A model generated the notes under the pieces. It worked only from the letters and a program-made list of their open reading frames with translations. It did no database searches and was not told the origin of the DNA. A stretch of 64,000 nt of DNA from Agaribacterium sp. ZY112 (GTDB lineage: Bacteria; Pseudomonadota; Gammaproteobacteria; Pseudomonadales; Cellvibrionaceae), in contig NZ_CP166840.1 in assembly GCF_041346925.1 (NCBI RefSeq), positions 3,526,001 to 3,590,000 on the forward strand, written 5' to 3'. The position numbers were made by a program, and so were the translations under genes. This document shows positions 20,409-30,115 of this stretch, piece after piece (the stretch's first letter is position 1; the number at the start of each line of letters is the position of its first letter).

Positions 20409-20424
20409 TGGCAAGGCTTTTGCG
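20409..20424 (+). promoter_or_regulatory. Sigma-54 (-24/-12) promoter of the nitrate ABC transporter operon
   Basis: TGGCAA, GGCTT, TTGCG matches the sigma-54 consensus TGGCAC-N5-TTGCW, with GG at 20410-20411 and GC at 20422-20423, 12 bases apart. Transcription would start near 20435, about 45 bases before the substrate-binding-protein ATG. It implies nitrogen control through NtrC. Confidence 0.75.
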
Positions 20425-20479
20425 ATAAGTCTAATACAAGAAAAATTTTCATTTTTATTTTTACTTTTGAGGAATCAAA

Positions 20480-21880
20480 ATGCGCTTTGGGAAGTTTTCA
20501 ATAAAAAAATTAACTGCAGCAGGGCTGACCACCCTGTCAATGTTTAGCATGTCAAGCAGTAGCATTGCTGAAGAGCTAGACGTTGAAAAAGACGAACTAA
20601 CCTTTGGCTTTATTAAGCTAACCGATATGGCCCCTCTCGCCGTAGCGTATGAACAAGGCTATTTTGAGGACGAAGGTTTATTTGTAAAACTAGAAGCACA
20701 AGCAAACTGGAAAGTTCTTCTTGATGGCGTGATTGATGGCAACTTAGATGGCGCTCACATGCTCGCTGGCCAGCCATTAGGCGCAACCATTGGCTATGGT
20801 ACAAAAGCTCATATCGTTACAGCATTTTCAATGGATTTAAACGGTAACGCCATTACCGTATCCAACGATATTTGGAAGCAAATGAAACCAAATATCCCTC
20901 ACGATAAAGACGGCAAACCTGTTCACCCTATCTCTGCAGATGCTTTAAAACCTGTCGTCGAGTCTTATAAAGAAAAGGGCAAGCCATTTAACATGGGTAT
21001 GGTATTCCCCGTGTCGACTCACAACTATGAGCTGCGTTATTGGCTAGCTGCAGGTGGTATTGAGCCTGGCTACTACGGCCCCGGTGCTGCAGGTCAAGTA
21101 GGCCAAATTAACGGCGACACCTTATTATCAGTAACGCCTCCTCCACAAATGCCAGCTACCATGGAAGCCGGCACTATTTATGGCTACTGTGTGGGCGAAC
21201 CGTGGAACCAGCAAGCCGTATTTAAAGGTATTGGTGTACCGGTTGTAACCGATTATGAAATCTGGAAAAACAACCCAGAAAAAGTGTTTGGCGTATCTAA
21301 AGAGTGGGCAGAAGAAAACCCTAATACTCACCTTGCTGTCGTTAAAGCACTTATCCGCGCTGCAAAATGGTTGGATGAGAAAGACAATGCTAACCGCCCT
21401 GCCGCTGTAAAAATCTTATCTCAGCCTAATTACGTTGGCGCCGATTACGAAGTTATTGCCAATTCAATGACCGGTACTTTTGAATACGAAAAAGGCGACA
21501 AGCGTGAAGTTCCAGACTTTAACGTTTTCTACCGTCACTATGCGACTTACCCATTCTACAGTGATGCAATTTGGTACTTAACCCAAATGCGCCGCTGGGG
21601 CCAAATTGCAGACGACAAGCCTGATAGCTGGTATGAAAAAGTAGCTAAGAGCGTATACAAGCCTGAAATTTATATGCAAGCAGCTGAACTACTGATTAAA
21701 GAAGGCCATGTAGACAAGAAAGACTTCCCATTTGGTAGTGATGGTTACAGAGGCCCACAAAAGCACTTTATCGACAACATCGTTTATGACGGTAAAGAGC
21801 CAAATGCCTACCTTGCTAAATTCGACATTGGTTTAAAAGAAGGTCAAAAAGTGAGCTCAACAGGTATCACTAAAAAGTAA
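20480..21880 (+). CDS. nrtA: Nitrate ABC transporter substrate-binding protein (NrtA/CmpA family)
   Basis: A 466-residue periplasmic binding protein of the NrtA/NasF/CmpA family, which captures nitrate (or nitrite/cyanate/bicarbonate in relatives). A signal peptide (about 1-30, ending SSSIAEE) precedes the binding domain, with [20 protein letters not shown] at the start and the family segments [13 protein letters not shown] and ISNDIW-like [10 protein letters not shown] ribosome site GAGG lies before the ATG. It heads an operon with permease, tandem ATPase and porin genes behind a sigma-54 promoter. Nitrate is preferred as substrate because narK lies close by; the sequence alone does not exclude a related anion. 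Confidence 0.9.
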   Translation: MRFGKFSIKKLTAAGLTTLSMFSMSSSSIAEELDVEKDELTFGFIKLTDMAPLAVAYEQGYFEDEGLFVKLEAQANWKVLLDGVIDGNLDGAHMLAGQPLGATIGYGTKAHIVTAFSMDLNGNAITVSNDIWKQMKPNIPHDKDGKPVHPISADALKPVVESYKEKGKPFNMGMVFPVSTHNYELRYWLAAGGIEPGYYGPGAAGQVGQINGDTLLSVTPPPQMPATMEAGTIYGYCVGEPWNQQAVFKGIGVPVVTDYEIWKNNPEKVFGVSKEWAEENPNTHLAVVKALIRAAKWLDEKDNANRPAAVKILSQPNYVGADYEVIANSMTGTFEYEKGDKREVPDFNVFYRHYATYPFYSDAIWYLTQMRRWGQIADDKPDSWYEKVAKSVYKPEIYMQAAELLIKEGHVDKKDFPFGSDGYRGPQKHFIDNIVYDGKEPNAYLAKFDIGLKEGQKVSSTGITKK

Positions 21881-21900
21881 CACTCATAATCAACATCAAC

Positions 21901-21920
21901 GTGGGCTCGCAAGAGCCCAC
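21901..21920 (+). other. Intercistronic hairpin with GCAA tetraloop
   Basis: GTGGGCTC, GCAA, GAGCCCAC: a perfect 8-base stem closed by a GNRA tetraloop, 21 bases after the substrate-binding-protein stop. No oligo-T follows, so it is more likely an mRNA-stabilising or partially attenuating hairpin than a full terminator. Confidence 0.6.
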
Positions 21921-21986
21921 ATCCTTACACAACAAACTAGACGTAACCAATCAGAATTAATTCTGCGACTTTAATAGGCAATATTC

Positions 21987-23006
21987 ATGATTAATAAGTT
22001 CATTAACTTTCTTCAGATCACAGGGCTAACTTGGTTTATCCCTCTTGCTCGAATGGCAAATGGAGAGAATCCCAAAGAACAATTTAAACAATTATGGCTC
22101 GTCATGGGCATACCTGTTATTGCTTTTGCTTTTTTCTTATTTTTATGGGGTGCTGGTGCCAGCCAAGTAAAAACAAGCCTAGGGGCTATTCCTGGCCCTT
22201 CTCAAGTCGCCGAACAAGCTGCTGCTTTATGGCAAGATCATAAAGATCAACGAGCCAAAGCAGATAAATTTTATGAACGCCAAGAAAAACGCAACGAAAA
22301 ATACGAAGCACAAGGAAAAACCGATAAAATTAAATGGCGCGAGTACACAGGCTCACCTACTTATATAGATCAAATATGGACCAGTATTAAAACCGTATTT
22401 ATGGGCTTCTTTATTGCTACGATTATTGCTGTTCCCCTTGGTATTTTCTGTGGTCTAAGCCCAACTGTTAACTCAGCGTTCACTCCAATTATTCAAATAT
22501 TTAAGCCAGTCAGTCCACTTGCATGGCTGCCTATTGTCACTATGGTGGTATCAGCAACATATGTAACCAATGAAGATCAAGCTTGGTTCAGTAAGAGCTT
22601 TTTAAACTCAGCGATTACCGTAACGCTCTGTTCTTTATGGCCCACACTTATTAACACCGCACTGGGTGTTGCATCCATCGATAAAGACTTAATGAATGTC
22701 GGTAAAGTATTGCAACTAGGCTGGTTCACTAAGGTAACTAAATTAGTATTACCTTCATCGCTTCCCCTTATTTTTACAGGTTTGCGCCTCTCTCTAGGTG
22801 TTGGCTGGATGGTACTTATCGCTGCAGAAATGCTTGCTCAGAATCCAGGTCTTGGTAAGTTTGTTTGGGATGAGTTCCAAAACGGTAGCTCACAATCACT
22901 AGCTAAAATCATGGTTGCTGTACTCACCATCGGTATTATTGGCTTCTTACTTGATCGAATCATGTACACCCTACAAGGCTTATTTACTTTTAGCGACAAG
23001 CGTTAA
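21987..23006 (+). CDS. nrtB: Nitrate ABC transporter permease (NrtB family)
   Basis: A 339-residue inner-membrane permease. It has an N-terminal helix (LVMGIPVIAFAFFLFLWGAG), a charged stretch rich in K, E and R (about 75-120), then the binding-protein-dependent permease domain with about five helices. The EAA-type loop is ASIDKDLMNVGKVLQLGWFTKVTKLVLPSSLPLIFTG-like and the segment PVSPLAWLPIVTMV is typical of NrtB/CmpB/SsuC permeases. The long charged insertion after the first helix is larger than in cyanobacterial NrtB. It is the membrane channel of the operon. Confidence 0.9.
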   Translation: MINKFINFLQITGLTWFIPLARMANGENPKEQFKQLWLVMGIPVIAFAFFLFLWGAGASQVKTSLGAIPGPSQVAEQAAALWQDHKDQRAKADKFYERQEKRNEKYEAQGKTDKIKWREYTGSPTYIDQIWTSIKTVFMGFFIATIIAVPLGIFCGLSPTVNSAFTPIIQIFKPVSPLAWLPIVTMVVSATYVTNEDQAWFSKSFLNSAITVTLCSLWPTLINTALGVASIDKDLMNVGKVLQLGWFTKVTKLVLPSSLPLIFTGLRLSLGVGWMVLIAAEMLAQNPGLGKFVWDEFQNGSSQSLAKIMVAVLTIGIIGFLLDRIMYTLQGLFTFSDKR

Positions 23007-23024
23007 GCCCAACTAATTAGCAGC

Positions 23025-23042
23025 GGCGCCGATAACGGCGCC
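23025..23042 (+). other. Second intercistronic hairpin
   Basis: GGCGCCG, ATAA, CGGCGCC: a perfect 7-base GC-rich stem between the permease and ATPase genes, without an oligo-T tail. Together with the hairpin after nrtA it suggests post-transcriptional adjustment of the component ratio. Confidence 0.5.
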
Positions 23043-23071
23043 CAAACTAAATGATTTATTGTGAGTAAAAA

Positions 23072-24844
23072 ATGACTTTCTGCCAGTTAAAAAATGTAAG
23101 TAAGAGCTACGGCACAGGTAACAACGTAACCGAAGTACTGCATGATATTAATCTCGATATTAAAGAGGGTGAATTTGTTGCCATTGTAGGTTTCTCTGGC
23201 TCGGGTAAAACAACCCTTGTAAGCACCATTGCAGGCTTAATCCAAGCCGACCAAGGTGAAGTAATCTTTAAAGACAAACCTGTAACAGGGGCTAGCTCAG
23301 AGCGAGGCCTTGTTTTTCAAAACTATTCATTGATGCCCTGGCTCACTGTATTTGGCAACATTGCCCTTGCAGTCGACCAAGTATTCCCCTCTTGGTCAAA
23401 ATCCAAGCGTAAAGAACACGTTCTAAAATACGTAAATATGGTTGGCTTAAGCCATGCGGTTGATAGACGCCCCGCTGAACTAAGTGGCGGTATGCGCCAA
23501 CGAGTATCCGTTGCACGAGCTTTAGCCACCCAACCAGATATGCTCTTATTAGACGAGCCCCTATCAGCACTGGATGCATTAACCCGCTCAAAATTACAAG
23601 ACGAGATTGAGATAATTAGTCAGATTGAGAAAAAAACAATTTTGCTGATTACCAATGATGTAGATGAAGCTATTTTACTTGCTGACCGAGTTATTCCTTT
23701 AAATCCAGGCCCTAAAGCTAGCCTTGGCCCAGAGTTTGTTATTGATATCGACCGCCCTCGCGATCGTACCGCAATGAATAACGACGAGACATTTAAGAAG
23801 TTAAGAAAAGATATTACCGAGTACTTACTTAAAGTAGGAATGGAAGCAGCCAGCGACGATGACAATGTGAAGCTGCCTGACATACAACCGAATACAGCAT
23901 CAGAGTTCCCGAATAAAGTAGCAGAAAATGCAGCAAAAGCTCGCTCTATCGCACTGGATCGTTATGTCGAGTTCTCCAATGTACACAAAGTTTATCCAAC
24001 ACCTAAAGGACCACTAACCGTTGTTGAAGGTTTTGACCTTAAAATGCGAAAAGGTGAGTTTATTTCATTAATTGGTCACAGTGGCTGCGGAAAGTCGACT
24101 GTTTTAAGTATGGTTGCCGGCCTAAATGAGATAAGTGATGGCGGCATTATCCTTGACGGTAAAGAAGTGAGTGGCGCAGGCCCAGACCGAGGCGTAGTAT
24201 TCCAGGCCCCTTCTCTTTTCCCTTGGCTTAGCGCTCGTCAAAATGTCGAGCTCGGTGTTGAGCGAGTTTATCCACATGGATCAAAAAAAGAGCGAAAAGA
24301 GATCGTCGAATATTATCTGTCTCGTGTAGGCTTGGCCGATTCGATGGATAAAAAGGCCGCTGAACTCAGTAATGGCATGAAACAGCGTGTAGGTATTGCT
24401 CGCGCTTTTGCCCTCTCCCCCAAATTACTGCTGCTTGACGAACCTTTTGGTATGCTTGACTCATTAACTCGCTGGGAGTTACAAGAAGTTTTAATGGACG
24501 TTTGGAAACGTACACAAGTGTCTGCCGTTTGTGTAACCCATGACGTGGATGAAGCAATCTTGCTTGCAGACCGTGTTGTCATGATGACCAATGGCCCCAA
24601 TGCTAAAGTCGGAAAGGTATTAGAAGTTAATTTACCGCGACCTAGAACACGCAAACAACTATTAGAGCACCCTGATTACTATAAATTACGAGAAGAAGTG
24701 CTAAGCTTCCTCGAAGAATATGAACACGGGCCCGCAAAAGCAAAAAAGAGCGAAGCCCCAAAAGAAACAACAAAGAATTCCAACACGGAAGAAACGGCTC
24801 AAAGTAACACGGAAGAAAAAGAGCAAATAGCTGAACCAGCTTAA
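23072..24844 (+). CDS. Tandem ABC ATPase of the nitrate transporter (two fused ATP-binding domains)
   Basis: A 590-residue protein with two NrtC/NrtD-like ATPase domains, so one chain can supply both subunits. The first half has Walker [10 protein letters not shown] (40-48), signature LSGGM (137-141) and DEP (161-163), but the switch His is Asn195 ([10 protein letters not shown]). The second half has Walker [10 protein letters not shown] near 335, signature LSNGM near 431, DEP and a normal switch His490 (VTHDVDEA). One composite ATP site therefore combines two non-standard residues and the other is canonical, as in asymmetric ABC proteins. The last 50 residues are a charged E/K/T tail. Cyanobacterial NrtC and NrtD are separate proteins. 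Confidence 0.92.
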   Translation: MTFCQLKNVSKSYGTGNNVTEVLHDINLDIKEGEFVAIVGFSGSGKTTLVSTIAGLIQADQGEVIFKDKPVTGASSERGLVFQNYSLMPWLTVFGNIALAVDQVFPSWSKSKRKEHVLKYVNMVGLSHAVDRRPAELSGGMRQRVSVARALATQPDMLLLDEPLSALDALTRSKLQDEIEIISQIEKKTILLITNDVDEAILLADRVIPLNPGPKASLGPEFVIDIDRPRDRTAMNNDETFKKLRKDITEYLLKVGMEAASDDDNVKLPDIQPNTASEFPNKVAENAAKARSIALDRYVEFSNVHKVYPTPKGPLTVVEGFDLKMRKGEFISLIGHSGCGKSTVLSMVAGLNEISDGGIILDGKEVSGAGPDRGVVFQAPSLFPWLSARQNVELGVERVYPHGSKKERKEIVEYYLSRVGLADSMDKKAAELSNGMKQRVGIARAFALSPKLLLLDEPFGMLDSLTRWELQEVLMDVWKRTQVSAVCVTHDVDEAILLADRVVMMTNGPNAKVGKVLEVNLPRPRTRKQLLEHPDYYKLREEVLSFLEEYEHGPAKAKKSEAPKETTKNSNTEETAQSNTEEKEQIAEPA

Positions 24845-24891
24845 TAATTTAACAAAGTTTGATAAGAAACACTTACCACAAGGGGTAAACA

Positions 24892-26064
24892 ATGCTTAAT
24901 TTGAAAAAATCTATTCTTGCTAGCGCAATTGCAGCATCTACATTAGCTACTGCAGCAATCGCCGAAGAGCAAAAAGGTTTTATGGAAACTATGGCCGATG
25001 GAGACGCCAGCGTTAGCTTTCGCTACCGTATGGAAAGCGTTACCCAAGATGCTAAACCTGAAGATGCTTTAGCCAATACATTAAAAACTCGCCTTAACTA
25101 TAAGACAGGTGAATACAACGGTTTTGGTGCCTTCTTAGAGTTTGATAGTGTCAGTGAACTTGCCGAAAAAGACTACGACGATGGTCTAAACGGTAAGACT
25201 GATTACCCCGTAATTAAAGACCCTGAGTACACAGCGATGAACCAGGGTTACGTAAAATACTCTAATTCAGGAGCCAGTGCTAAATACGGCCGTACTCGTA
25301 TCTTATTAGATAACCAACGTTTTGTTGGTGGTGTAGCATGGCGTCAAAACGAACAGACATTTGATGCGTTTGCTGCAGATTACAAAAACGACAACCTTAC
25401 CCTTACTTACGCTCACATCATGAACCGCCTCAACATTGTTGGTGACATCGATGACACTAAGGATGATTTATTAAACGTACAGTACAAATTTAGCCCTGCT
25501 GCAGTATTAACAGGTTACGGCTATTTTCTAAGTAAAGAAAACGTCGATAAAAGTGATAACGACACCATTGGGGCTAGCTTTACTGGTAAAGCCGGAGGCT
25601 TTGAATACCGCGCAGAAGCGGCGCAACAAGAAACCGATGCATATAGCGCTATGTATAGTCACTTAAAAGGTAGCTATAAAGCAGGCGCAGTTAAGCTAGG
25701 TCTTGGTTACGAAGTTCTTGGTGCTGATGGTGCTGATGGTTCAGTTGGTTTTGCTTACGGCACCAACCACAAGTTTAACGGTTGGGCAGACATGTTCTTA
25801 AAGACTCCGACAGGTGGTTTAGTAGACCTTTACGGTAGTGTTGGCGGTAAGTTTGGCCCTGTTAGCGGCGCGATTATCTATCATGACTACGAGTCTGACG
25901 ACAGCAGTGTAGGCGCTGGTGATCTAGGTTCGGAAATCGATTTTGTTGTAAAAGGCAAAGCAGGGCCTGTTGGCTTGTTACTTAAGTACGCCAACTACAG
26001 CTCATCTGATGATTACGGTACCGATACTCAGAAGCTTTGGTTACAAGCTACCACTAAGTTCTAA
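24892..26064 (+). CDS. Outer-membrane porin-like beta-barrel of the nitrate operon
   Basis: A 390-residue outer-membrane protein with a signal peptide (about 1-24, ASTLATAAIAEE) and alternating amphipathic strands ending in Phe (LWLQATTKF), the outer-membrane assembly signal. The segment VSFRYRMESVTQD, then TLKTRLNYKTGEYNGFGAFLEF, resembles porins of the alginate-export/OprB-like superfamily common in marine gammaproteobacteria. It is 47 bases after the ATPase gene and is followed by a strong terminator, so it is the last gene of the operon and probably lets the transported anion through the outer membrane. Confidence 0.82.
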   Translation: MLNLKKSILASAIAASTLATAAIAEEQKGFMETMADGDASVSFRYRMESVTQDAKPEDALANTLKTRLNYKTGEYNGFGAFLEFDSVSELAEKDYDDGLNGKTDYPVIKDPEYTAMNQGYVKYSNSGASAKYGRTRILLDNQRFVGGVAWRQNEQTFDAFAADYKNDNLTLTYAHIMNRLNIVGDIDDTKDDLLNVQYKFSPAAVLTGYGYFLSKENVDKSDNDTIGASFTGKAGGFEYRAEAAQQETDAYSAMYSHLKGSYKAGAVKLGLGYEVLGADGADGSVGFAYGTNHKFNGWADMFLKTPTGGLVDLYGSVGGKFGPVSGAIIYHDYESDDSSVGAGDLGSEIDFVVKGKAGPVGLLLKYANYSSSDDYGTDTQKLWLQATTKF

Positions 26065-26092
26065 GCCTTGCGCCAAGATCTTAGCAAGAAAT

Positions 26093-26121
26093 AAAAACGG
26101 GAGCTTAACGCTCCCGTTTTT
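26093..26121 (+). terminator. Terminator of the nitrate ABC operon
   Basis: A 12-base perfect stem (AAAAACGGGAGC / GCTCCCGTTTTT) with loop TTAAC and T-rich tail, 28 bases after the porin stop. It is symmetrical enough to work for the convergent lipoprotein gene on the minus strand also. Confidence 0.9.
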
Positions 26122-26147
26122 ATTTGCCATTTAGAATCGCTATATAA

Positions 26148-28976
26148 TTAGCGCGTTTCCGAATTTGATAAATCCCTCGCGGCACTCACATTGTTATCTT
26201 GATGTCTAAACATCACTCTATCGACCTTAAAAAACTTCGAGCGACCAGAAAGAGTAAAGACATAATCCTGCCCCGCTTTTAAATCATAAATTGCAACACG
26301 CTTATTGTTATGCCCCCCTAAATCCAAGCGGTTACCAGAGGCCCAAACAAAATTATTGTCCTGACCACCATAAAATTTTGTGTTGCTAGTCAAAGCAGAA
26401 AGAGGCGCTTGATTACCATGAGCATTGCCCGCCTCTGGCCCTGCAGAATAATCCCCATCTAAACGAACGTAAGCATCATTAGCAATATCACTTCTGAATT
26501 TGCCATTAAAGTCCATATTAACCTTGGCAATATGCATGTCTAAATAATACAAACCCGCCTTATTAATTCTAAAACTGTATGTTAAAGGTGAAGCGGCAGG
26601 GCCACTTTGCGGGTTATTACCAAGAAACTCTAAATAGCCACTGCCGCTGTAATTGGCAATGTCAGTGGCTCGTTGCCATAAATCGAGGTCTGAATCAGTA
26701 TTTTCAACATCGATAATAACTAAGCCATTTTGCTCGTTATAAGCACTTGAACTAGCTGTTTGTTTATAAACCAACAAGACCCAATCACTGCTACTTTCAC
26801 TAGGAGGCGCACCTAAATTAATTGCTCCAGGCCCTTGTATATCAGTGTCATTATGAGTCTCACCCGTGCGCGGATTAAACCAAAGGCGCTTATAGCTTGC
26901 ATTATCTGGCAGGCTAAGGTTAGTTGCTCCACCATTGCGAAGGTAAATTAAATAAGCCTCTCCCTCATTGGCTAATACCCAATCATCCGTTGTCGAAGTG
27001 AGTTCATTACTGGCTTGCATAGCCTGTAAATCAATGTTCAATCCGCCCTGAACAACATCGCGGAAGAACGTAGCCACATGACCACTTTGCTGCCAATGTG
27101 CGTCAAACTCTCTTAAGTCTTCTACGGCTAAGTCGTATGCGTGGCCTGAACCATTATTTTTTAAATACCATTCAAAACCCGCACCCCCAGCCATAATATT
27201 GGCCCACATCCAATACACACGCTGACGTTTAGTAACAGACGTATTGGGTGTTGGGGCTTGCCCACCCGAAGCCTCTGTCATGGTAATGACCCAAGGATTA
27301 CCGGCATCAGCTGACTTTTGTGCCCACTCTAAGACCTTGCCATAAACACCACCACTTGCGCTCTCCGGTATGCCACCAAACTGGAAGGTCGGGCCATCGA
27401 TTGTTTCATGACCTAATAAAGCCTCATATCTATCGTGCTCACCAGGATACGTATGCATAAATATCGCATGTTTATAAGGATCTAAAGCACGAATATAGTC
27501 GGCAAACGCTTTTTCTTGTGCTGCGGTATTGGTGTTTTCTTCACCTAAGTTCCACTGCAAAGCAGGATGATGAGCAAAACGAGAGATTAACTCTCGATAA
27601 TAAAGTTTACGCTCAAGTCCAAGATCACCACCATTAAGTAATTGATCGTTCTCGGTTTCCTGAGTCATCATATGAATCAATAAACCCTTTTGGCTCATAT
27701 GACTAAAAGCGAGCTCCCACTGATCTAATTTACTGACATCAAAGTGACGACGATTACCACTGTACTCAACCCAAGGGTGAGCATCACAGCCATCACCATT
27801 TGCCGTCATTGCCATAACATAAACAGCATTAACACCACGGCCGCTAATATAATTAAGTAAACCGATTAAACTTTTGCCTTTACCGCCATTCCAAGTAGGG
27901 TCACCATTATCCCAATCGGCTTCATGTGAACTAAAGCGATGTAACACGCCTTTACACGAGCCTACATTGTCATGCTTAGTTGTATTATCAAAATCAGCAT
28001 AACCAAAAATATTTTCCGGGCTATCCATACCGGCTTCTATATAAACTGAATTATCACCGGCAAAGCGTAAATAGCGCTCCCCGTCTATATGACGAAGTAA
28101 ACCACGCGCACGCATATCACGACCGCTTGCCGCACTATCAGCCACATTAAAACGGCCACTTTCACCATCAAAAACCGTTAATGGATTTCCCTCATCACGA
28201 GTAAGGCTGGCTGCAATATTATTACCTTCACGGAAACTAACTTCGTAATTCCACGCTCCCGTCTTAGGCGGCATAAAGTGCGCACGCCATACATCACCTA
28301 AAGCAGCACCGCTATTAGCAGCATCCCCATCAGCTGCAAAGTGGCCAGGCACCCAATATTCACGTTCACCTTGATAAAAGCGCACATCAAAACGTAAGTC
28401 TTTATAGGTTGCATCAATACTTTCATTCGCTTCATAACCTTGGCAAATAACACTGACTTTATGCCACTGATTTAAATCACCTTCGACACTACATACACCG
28501 CTCTCTCCGCCGCCGTTTTCACCGCCACCTCCGTTAAAAACATCCGAGCATGGCTCAGAACCACACATACATACACTGGTGAGTGTGCCACTGTTACGAC
28601 AGTCGGTGGCCGTTTCTCCCCAAACACTTCGACACTGAGAGGTAAAGTCACATTCATCGATAACAGGGCTAGGTTCAGGGGTCGCCTCTGTACTTGGTGT
28701 CGTTTCTGGCGTGCTCTCTGGCGTAGATTCGGGCGAGCTGACTGCGCTCGCCTCAGGAGAAGGCAAAACTGAGTTATTAGGGTTCGGTAACACAGAGGGG
28801 CTAGGAGTCGCAACGATACTCGCACTCGGAGCAGGCATCGGTGACTGACCAATAATAGGGCTGTTCTGTGCATCAGGAGCAGAAGGAGCATTAACCAGCC
28901 CTCCTTCCGAACCTCCACCACAGGCTATTAACAGTAGGCTCAGTATAAACGTTAAAAAGACTCTATATATTGTCAC
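26148..28976 (-). CDS. Secreted lipoprotein with DUF5060-like and glycoside-hydrolase (TIM-barrel) domains
   Basis: A 942-residue probable polysaccharide-degrading lipoprotein. The lipobox is LLIAC with Cys19, followed by a Pro/Ser/Thr/Glu linker (about 25-105), a Cys-rich module with eight cysteines (about 108-145), a DUF5060-like beta-sandwich (about 160-270: WHKVSVICQGYEA, DVRFYQGEREYW), a TIM barrel (about 290-640) and a C-terminal beta domain. Candidate catalytic carboxylates lie in WNLGEEN near residue 477 and MTEASGG near residue 563. The barrel resembles apiosidase/DUF4038-type hydrolases and the part after it the putative collagen-binding domain that often follows them. The glycan is unknown. 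Confidence 0.82.
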   Translation of the reverse strand: MTIYRVFLTFILSLLLIACGGGSEGGLVNAPSAPDAQNSPIIGQSPMPAPSASIVATPSPSVLPNPNNSVLPSPEASAVSSPESTPESTPETTPSTEATPEPSPVIDECDFTSQCRSVWGETATDCRNSGTLTSVCMCGSEPCSDVFNGGGGENGGGESGVCSVEGDLNQWHKVSVICQGYEANESIDATYKDLRFDVRFYQGEREYWVPGHFAADGDAANSGAALGDVWRAHFMPPKTGAWNYEVSFREGNNIAASLTRDEGNPLTVFDGESGRFNVADSAASGRDMRARGLLRHIDGERYLRFAGDNSVYIEAGMDSPENIFGYADFDNTTKHDNVGSCKGVLHRFSSHEADWDNGDPTWNGGKGKSLIGLLNYISGRGVNAVYVMAMTANGDGCDAHPWVEYSGNRRHFDVSKLDQWELAFSHMSQKGLLIHMMTQETENDQLLNGGDLGLERKLYYRELISRFAHHPALQWNLGEENTNTAAQEKAFADYIRALDPYKHAIFMHTYPGEHDRYEALLGHETIDGPTFQFGGIPESASGGVYGKVLEWAQKSADAGNPWVITMTEASGGQAPTPNTSVTKRQRVYWMWANIMAGGAGFEWYLKNNGSGHAYDLAVEDLREFDAHWQQSGHVATFFRDVVQGGLNIDLQAMQASNELTSTTDDWVLANEGEAYLIYLRNGGATNLSLPDNASYKRLWFNPRTGETHNDTDIQGPGAINLGAPPSESSSDWVLLVYKQTASSSAYNEQNGLVIIDVENTDSDLDLWQRATDIANYSGSGYLEFLGNNPQSGPAASPLTYSFRINKAGLYYLDMHIAKVNMDFNGKFRSDIANDAYVRLDGDYSAGPEAGNAHGNQAPLSALTSNTKFYGGQDNNFVWASGNRLDLGGHNNKRVAIYDLKAGQDYVFTLSGRSKFFKVDRVMFRHQDNNVSAARDLSNSETR

Positions 28977-29265
28977 CGCTAGCGCTCTCGAGTTATTTAA
29001 TTCAAAAGCATCATAATTATTTAGCAGAAGCCAAGCGCGGCGGCGTTCACGCTTAGTGATTAAATGAACTCCATAATGAGAACCAGTGCACGGAGAACGC
29101 TCTCTATGAAAGGGTGTTCCTATATAAAAATCACTCTTGCCCCTTAGCCCAAATATTAATCAGGAGCGTTAGCATCCCTAGCATAAATAGCTACGAGAGT
29201 AAGAAAGAGATAACAAAGAGGAGAAGAGAGTAAGACCCAAAGGGCCTTACTCTAACTACAAACGA

Positions 29266-29937
29266 TTACCGTTTAGCGCAAGTTACTTTATCAGCAGGAA
29301 ACGCAGCCAAACGAATATCACCAATTTCCAACTCCATCTTGTCGCTGGTGTTTAACATAAAAACGGTGGTGATTTTACTAAAATCCAACTTACCATTATC
29401 AAAGCACTGCAAGGGTACGGGAAAACTTACCCATTTCTTTTTAGGTAATTTTTTTAAGGGTGCCTTGATCGGAATCGAGCTACGAGTCTTCCAATCCCAA
29501 CCAGACTCCATACTAATATTTACATGATCTTTAGGAGCTTTAATAACTCTTACATCAAACACTAACGCGGCTTGGTCTTTCACCGAACTAAGATCAAAGT
29601 GTTTGGCGCCATTATTTAAAGTTGCATAATAAATATTTTCATTCTGGCTGCCCCACTCCGTACGTACATCTTTGGGTGTCCACTTAAGACGAATACTATC
29701 GCCCTCTGCATGGCGCTTAGCAGGTGATGCTTTTAATGCCCCTTTTATTGTCTTACCACTGTTATTCTCGAGCTTAACCTGACCAAATTGCAAAGAGAAC
29801 TCCCAAGGAGCAACCCCTTGGCCAGATATAAAATAATTGGTCGTGGGGTCTACATTTTGCCCCCAAACTAACTGAGAAGCACACAAAATAAGAAACAAGC
29901 TACACGCAGAACGAATATGGGCTTTTATCACCTTCAT
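29266..29937 (-). CDS. Secreted ExoP-C-like carbohydrate-binding protein
   Basis: A 223-residue protein with a signal peptide (about 1-26, ending SQLVWGQ). Its body looks like the galactose-binding-like domain at the C-terminus of ExoP-type GH3 exo-glucanases (VAPWEFSLQFGQVKL near the start, AALVFDVRVIKAPKDHVNISME in the middle, PLQCFDNGKLDFSKITTVF near the end). No catalytic GH3 domain is attached. It lies 289 bases upstream of the DUF5060 lipoprotein on the same strand and could be a periplasmic or secreted glycan-binding partner. Function is inference. Confidence 0.6.
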   Translation of the reverse strand: MKVIKAHIRSACSLFLILCASQLVWGQNVDPTTNYFISGQGVAPWEFSLQFGQVKLENNSGKTIKGALKASPAKRHAEGDSIRLKWTPKDVRTEWGSQNENIYYATLNNGAKHFDLSSVKDQAALVFDVRVIKAPKDHVNISMESGWDWKTRSSIPIKAPLKKLPKKKWVSFPVPLQCFDNGKLDFSKITTVFMLNTSDKMELEIGDIRLAAFPADKVTCAKR

Positions 29938-30115
29938 CTAAGGCTCCTATATCTAAACTTATTATTAACAGCTTAGGCTACAACAGGCCCAATAGAGGGC
30001 CGACAAGAAACGAATCCAGACATTTAACTTCTAAAGTAAAACCTACTTATAGCTGGGTGATGTATTCATCTTAGAAACAGGGTAACTATGCTAAAAATAG
30101 GGGTACTGATTCAGG

